A DNA stretch of 64,000 nucleotides, taken from Podocnemis expansa. Lineage: Eukaryota; Chordata; Testudines; Podocnemididae. The stretch spans positions 20,479,189 through 20,543,188 of the forward strand of contig ML681996.1 of the NCBI GenBank assembly GCA_007922195.1. Reading direction: 5' to 3'. Under the pieces are notes generated by a model. It worked only from the letters and a program-made list of their open reading frames with translations. It searched no databases and was not told the DNA's origin. Positions 58,531-64,000 of the stretch are shown here, one piece after another; within the stretch, counting starts at the first letter, position 1, and each line of letters opens with the position of its first letter. A program made the translations under genes and the position numbers.

Positions 58531-61518
58531 CACTGGTATGCTTCTTTAACACATAGTGGGTCCTCTTTAAGATGTCTGTTTGGAGACTTCATTCCATGAA
58601 TAAAAAAATTACATAATGGTCATAACTGAAAAGATTTTTTATATATATATTTTGGAATGTTATACAGGATTCCCCTTATTCTGAAATAGAAAATCCCACG
58701 AGAATCTGTAACATTTGTCAACACAGGAAAAATTTGAAGTGCAGTTGTTGATTGTGGCTCCCATCTGGAAGACCAGTAGTGCCATCTAAGAAGTAGAAAA
58801 ATATATGAGGGGAGAACAAGCTATCTCATCAAGAAAAAAATAGTGAGCAGAATGGAGAACTTACAGAGGAAGCATTTGGGAGTTTTCCTTTTTAATTGAT
58901 GAACCACTGGAATGGCCAGTTCTGCAAAGAGGTTCGGTCCAAAGCATGTTCAGGGCAAACTGGGGTTCAGAAAAGCTCTGCACATGGAGGGAAGTCCTGC
59001 ACCAGGAAACCTGAGAGGCAAATGACAGAAGTTACTGTAATCATCTCCATTTTATTGCAATAAAGTTATTCTCAAGCAACAGTTTCTATGCCTGTCTATT
59101 TCTGTCAGTTATCCCATCTATCCAGAGTCTAGCAAAACACTGTAAGATCATTTGTCTCCATTCCCACTGCAAGGCTTCAGAGCCTAGTGTTTGTCCAAGG
59201 CTTTTAATTTTGTCTTCCATCATTTTATTGTTTTCTTGAGAGGCTGCAAATAGTTTTGCTCTGAATTAAAGTTTTGTTTTGTTTATTTTAAATGAGACTA
59301 ACTTATCATAAACTTCTTGTCTGATGTCCTGTTGCATTCTGTGCTTAATTTACTATTAATATAATTCAGGATGGTACCAAAAAAATTGGCATGTCTGCCT
59401 CAATCCACTGTGTCTGTTGCCCATTGAGTAGAGGAGACATATCCAAACAAGATGGCATCTCTGGAGAGAAAACCTGGGCCTTTGATTTTTAAATTTGAAT
59501 GCTGTTGCCAACAACCAGTCTCTGTGTTGACTTTGCTGGGTCCCCACTCTCCTGAGAATGGTCCCCTCAATATGTGTTATTGACTGTACTCTAAATATGT
59601 TATTTTTTAGGTCTACACCTATATTCCCTTACTTATTTGGGAGCTTCAAGTGTCTCCCTTTGCTTTCGCTTTTAAAACAATATTACAGTTCACCTGTCAA
59701 AAGTAATTATTGTTCTCCTGTTGAAATAAAGGAAACATAAACATACATTTCTTGCTGTAAATTAAGAAAGAAAAATACAACAACAAGAGAAACAAGTTAA
59801 TGTAAGGCCAAATTGTTAATTGCTTCCCAGACAGCTTGCTTGGCTGTGCTCTGAAGTGATCAAAATTACTTTACTGTATCTCTTATAACCTTATACTGAG
59901 CTTCACTGTTCATAGGGGAACTCCAATATTTGAATAATTAATGATTAGGTTGTGACAACTCTTATTAGCCATGCAGCAGAATAAGAAAGAGTAAGGCCCT
60001 GACCTTACTCCAGTGTTTGGCTCTAAGTGTGACTTTAGACAGTGGGGAAGGGAAGGACAACTTACTTGATGACAACACTTGCTATTAACAGGTGTGCTAA
60101 GACAGGAGGGGGGGGCAGGGAGAGGGAGGATCCCTAATTCTGCCTCTGTTCAAGGCCTGATTAAAGCATGAGCACTAGAGATCCCTGCCTGAACCCAAAA
60201 TTCCTAGAGTCAAGTGATTAGCTCAGAACCTCCGTTTCAATTTGAAATAAAGTACATTTCTATCATTGTGCTTAAGAAGAAAATTTAGAATAAATGATCT
60301 GAGTGCAAATGATGTGGTGACATCTGCCCAGGTCTGCTGACACACTGATAGAATAGCTCAGAGAGGGGTGACTTGTCCCACTCATCTCAGTGAGGTCTAA
60401 ACTACAACAGAAGTACTGGGAGGCCCTGCTAAAAGCACTCTGAAATAGTATTCCGTGTATGTTATGAAAAATTCAGTGGGCCCATCTCATTTATCCAAAC
60501 AGATACATTCAATCTAAGCATTGGGTCACACTGACTGTCGCCACTGTCTCTCCATGAGATAAAAAAGCCCCAGTTGCTGCTGTTGAGAAAGCAGGTGTTA
60601 CTCCTGTATATTGGGGAGGTGTTCCCCCTGCTAGCAAAGCTACAGTGGGGGGATGGTTATGACTCAGAGCCAAAAGAATGGACCAATGGGGAAGTTATAC
60701 ACTGCCCTTTATACACTGTACTTTTTCAAAAAAAAAATCCCCAAGTGAACCTCCTACTGCCCTTCCCATTTTTCCTTCCCTCTTTCCAATGAACAGATGT
60801 ACACACTAAAATATCTGGTTTAACTATCTGTTAACTTATTTACAAATTTTTGGACTCATCCCTCCATTACATTTATAGGTCCCTTTAAGAGTAATAAAGT
60901 ACAGTACATACTATTTATAACCTATAATGAATGGAGAGGACTAGAAGTACTCATAACTTTACACTTTTTTGTCTTCTTCTGATAGAAGGCTAACATCTCT
61001 CCCCATGCATTCATTTTATGAAATTACTAAAAAGTTGCTCTTCAACAAACTAGACCACACCCAAGCCCAGGCAGGAAATAACTGCAATCTAGATATGCAC
61101 AGAGCACAAAGCAATTAACACATATACTTCTCTTTGTCTTATGCACTGATGACAAAGGGAGAAATGTAGGCTAATATTGTGATAAAATAGGAGTATTGCA
61201 GCAGTTAGATGATAAATAAGGATATGGAGTGTGATCCAAAGCCTATGGAAATCAGTGGGAGTCTTTCCAGTGAATTCAAGGGGTTTTGCATAAGGCCTCC
61301 AGTGAGTGAATGATAGACAAAATTTGCAGGTTGATCACAATCACAAGAATGAAAACAATAAATCAAGTTTATTTTCATCAAGCTATATAAAACCAAATCA
61401 TCAGTGGGTATAATCACTACTTTATGATTTTTCCACAGGAACAATATTTATTTGCTTATTTATAAAGCCAACCCATTGTACTGTTAGCTTCATTGTCTTC
61501 TGAGTCAACTGAGGAAGG
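58531..61518. other. Upstream intergenic DNA, nothing recognised
   Basis: AT-rich sequence with only short frames (below 80 codons) lacking any domain. Confidence 0.5.
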
Positions 61519-61586
<68 letters not shown>

Positions 61587-61587
61587 A
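61519..61587 (+). repeat. (TATC)n microsatellite
   Basis: About 17 perfect TATC units. Such arrays are usually highly length-variable. Confidence 0.96.
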
Positions 61588-62289
61588 TATACAATGTCTA
61601 TTATTTTCACATCTAAGTGCTGCACAAGCAGGAAGAGTGTGATGAAGACAATACTAGACAGAGGGCCACTTCAAGATCAAAAAAGGTGTCTTGGGAAAAA
61701 GAAGGTAACTCCTCTAGAGACTGTTGGTGATTAGATAGGTTGAAAGAGAACTGTGCAAGAAAGAAGAGAAAGCTGCACATTTGTGATATTTCAGGAGGAT
61801 GGAGTTATCCAGAATGTCAAAGATCAACTAAAACAAGGAGGAAAAAGTCACCAGTAGAAAGAATGAAGATGAATGTACAGTGAATAGTGGGTTTCAAGCC
61901 ACAGCAAGAGAAGAACTAAGATGGAAATTGGTCCAACACAAGACCGTGTGAGTCAAAGTAGAAGGTTCCGTTCACAATCATTTAGCAATCCATCCAAATA
62001 TGACCAAGTTAAATGCCTTTTGAGGGGGGGGGATCTCTATTTATACATGCTCAGTAAAGAAGCCTTAGATTTTAGCAGCTGTATTCCCCCAAGATTCCAT
62101 CCACAGGGGCATGCCCCTCTGGAACTGATAAAGAAATTCCCTGTAATTGTATTTCTGACTTCTTACAGGTTGGGCTGAGTTCAGGCACCTAAACTGCAAG
62201 CAGGAAGCCTGTTTCCCCTGTACATGCCCTCCCGTCCTATTGGCACAGGCATAACAGAAAAGGAAACTGCCTAATTTCTTGATTTGAAT

Positions 62290-62990
62290 GACAGCTAGAG
62301 AAAAGACAGACTTGTGAGGAGGAGGAAACCAGGACAATAGACTCGAACAAGGATTCTGGGGGATGAGACTGGGAGAGTGGTTGGCTGTGGTGGATAGGAA
62401 GACTGGGACTGGAAGCTGTGGTCAGGGAGAGACTGAGTTTGTTTGTACAAGAAGACAAGCTGGGATTTAGGGAGGAAAACAGGAGGGATTGGAAGCCATT
62501 GGTGCAGAGATGCTGAGGGTAGATGAAGAGCCTAGGGGCAGATTGTTATTGGCTGGACAAGGAAACTGTGCAGGGGGGGAAGGAGTTAAGGGGCCTGTGT
62601 GCAGGGAAAGAACTGGGAGTGACTGAAAAAGGGTGAATTAGTTAGGGATGAGGACACCCATGACAGAACAAGGAGGTCAAGGAGGGAAGTTGGGACTGAC
62701 AGCTGGTGGAGGGGATAGACAGGAAGGGAAGGTGGCTGGAGGCCAGGAACAGGGGAAAGAGATATATTGAAGCCAGAAAGGGGGAAATTAAGAATGGCTG
62801 GGCAAAGACTAGGAAATGGGAATGTTGTGAGAGACTGGGATGGAGGAAGGACTCCTGAAGGGGAGACTAGAACTTGCCGAACAAAGTGAGTAGGGATGAG
62901 AAACCTATTGAGTGGTTACTGGAACTGGATAGGGCTGGAGAATAATTCTGGGACCAGAAGTCTTGGGGAAACAGGTTAGTACAAAGATAG
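62290..62990 (+). repeat. Purine-rich degenerate repeat tract
   Basis: About 700 bp with a strong purine bias on the plus strand. Loosely repeated GACTGGGA, GGAAGGAG and AGACTGGGA motifs are scattered at irregular spacing. It looks like a decayed minisatellite or an old purine-rich repeat. No open frame of note on the plus strand. Confidence 0.5.
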
Positions 62991-63414
62991 TTTGAAAAGG
63001 GTGGTGCAGAAGAGGTTTTCGTGGGAAGAATGGGCATAAGGCTCTGCTCACTAGAGCTCACTCATCTCCACTGTCTGGAATGGAGCTGACAATTCCTAAG
63101 TCTCACCATTCCTCATCTGCCAGCAAATATCTGTGAAACCCACTGGAAAAGTACTGCTTTACAGAAGAATGATGACCTGTTATTGCTATTTCATTAGTTC
63201 AAGAAGCAGAAAACTGGGTGGTGGAGATAAAGTTTCCAGCAGTGTTGATGATGAACATGGATATCAAATGAGTATGTTTCTTCTTTAAATAATCCCGAGT
63301 GTTTCCATATAAAACTATGTAAAAGAACATTAACATTGCAAAGTCAATCACTCAAAAATATCAGAAATCAGGATGACTAGGCATCTTTTAATACATTTTG
63401 TGTGTAATTATCTA

Positions 63415-63790
63415 TGTAGCTTACAGTCCACAGTGCTTAATAGATAGATGAGAGACAGGATCCCTGCCCTAAAGGGTATACAATCTAAAGAGAGATTCAA
63501 TTTTGGATATAAGTTCTGAAGGAAGAGAAAATAGAGGGTGAAGGTAAAAACAATAAGCTTCAGTAGGTGATGCACAAGTGATAAAGGTTCCCAAGTGTTT
63601 GTGCTTTAGACATCTTTTATTAAATGTACAATGCAGTCTTGTAAAGGGGATGACTGGGGTTAATAGGCTTTGCAGAAGAAGTATGATTTGGAGCAGGGAC
63701 TGGGAAGATGACAGGATGGTGCTGTGGCGGACCAGAGTGTGAAGTGAATTTCAGGCAAAGGGAATGCCATGGAAAAAGGCATAGACGCAT
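63415..63790. repeat. Possible old L2/MIR-type repeat
   Basis: CAGGATCCCTGCCCTAAAGG followed by GTATACAATCTAAAGAG is typical of old L2-like 3' regions. The part after 63640 (GCAGAAGAAGTATGATTTGG ... CATGGAAAAAGGCATAGACG) may belong to the same element. The assignment is weak. Confidence 0.3.
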
Positions 63791-63802
63791 GAGTCGGAGA
63801 AA

Positions 63803-63936
63803 TGAACAAGGAGTCCTGTGGCACTTTTAAAGACTAACACATATATTTATTGCATGAGCTTTCATGGGAGAAGATCCATGAAGTGGGATTCCTTCTTTGT
63901 TTTGCTGAACTGAACTAACATGGCTACCCCTTTGGA
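63803..63936 (+). repeat. Arm-and-tail repeat copy lacking the second arm
   Basis: Starts with the first arm (AACAAGGAGTCCTGTGGCAC, then TTTTAAAGACTAAC). It goes through the core (ATTGCATGAGCTTTCATGGG ... GAAGTGGGATTC) and directly into the tail (TTTGTTTTGCTGAACTGAAC, TAACATGGCTACCCCTTTGG). Compared with 37165-37353 the second arm is absent, so arms can be lost independently. Confidence 0.62.
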
Positions 63937-64000
63937 GCTTGTCAACATGCAAAGGAATGAGTTGGACAGGAACACCGACAACCCAGGAATGGAAGATCTA

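Noticed and set aside
1..64000. CRISPR arrays, bacterial operons, rRNA or clear tRNA genes
   Set aside because: Nothing of the kind was seen. The sequence is vertebrate nuclear DNA and the only regular short-period arrays are microsatellites.

Overview
The window is vertebrate nuclear DNA, most likely from a non-avian sauropsid; a turtle is the best guess and a crocodilian the alternative. Three things point there: a well-preserved CR1 LINE plus several older CR1 tails, old MIR-type SINE remnants, and many short non-autonomous DNA transposons of types I associate with turtle and crocodilian genomes. Base composition, microsatellites and the lack of dense ORFs exclude bacteria and viruses. The species call is inference.

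The only real gene is PCDH7 (protocadherin-7, delta-1 class), on the minus strand. Its large first coding exon runs from the start codon at 51891 down to a consensus splice donor at 48717/48716. It encodes 1058 residues: signal peptide, seven cadherin repeats, one membrane span and a cytoplasmic tail with the delta-protocadherin conserved motifs. The exon lies in a very GC-rich block (about 48.7-55.1 kb) that also holds the 5' UTR and the presumed promoter.

Everything left of the exon (1-48717) should be the 5' part of PCDH7 intron 1. I found no further coding exon there. It is AT-rich DNA carrying mobile elements. Target-site duplications can be read directly for hAT-like elements at 9558-9986, 10201-10554 and 35847-36912, for a diverged candidate at 25141-26343, and for a 189-bp arm-and-tail repeat at 37165-37353. 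MITE-like elements with a GTCTACACT-type terminus lie at 6230-6660 and 41550-41833. A CR1 copy with a 487-codon open reverse transcriptase segment is at 28730-30490, and decayed non-LTR reverse transcriptase fragments are near 15.8 and 35.3 kb. A 248-bp sequence occurs twice in opposite orientation, 3.4 kb apart (23288-23535 and 26938-27185).

The right side (55.1-64 kb) is upstream intergenic DNA with microsatellites, a Charlie-like hAT remnant, a MIR remnant, a purine-rich degenerate repeat tract and another copy of the arm-and-tail repeat. I saw no new multi-gene system. The most interesting items are the internally palindromic MITE, the inverted 248-bp pair, the arm-and-tail repeat family and the possible intron-retention isoform of PCDH7.
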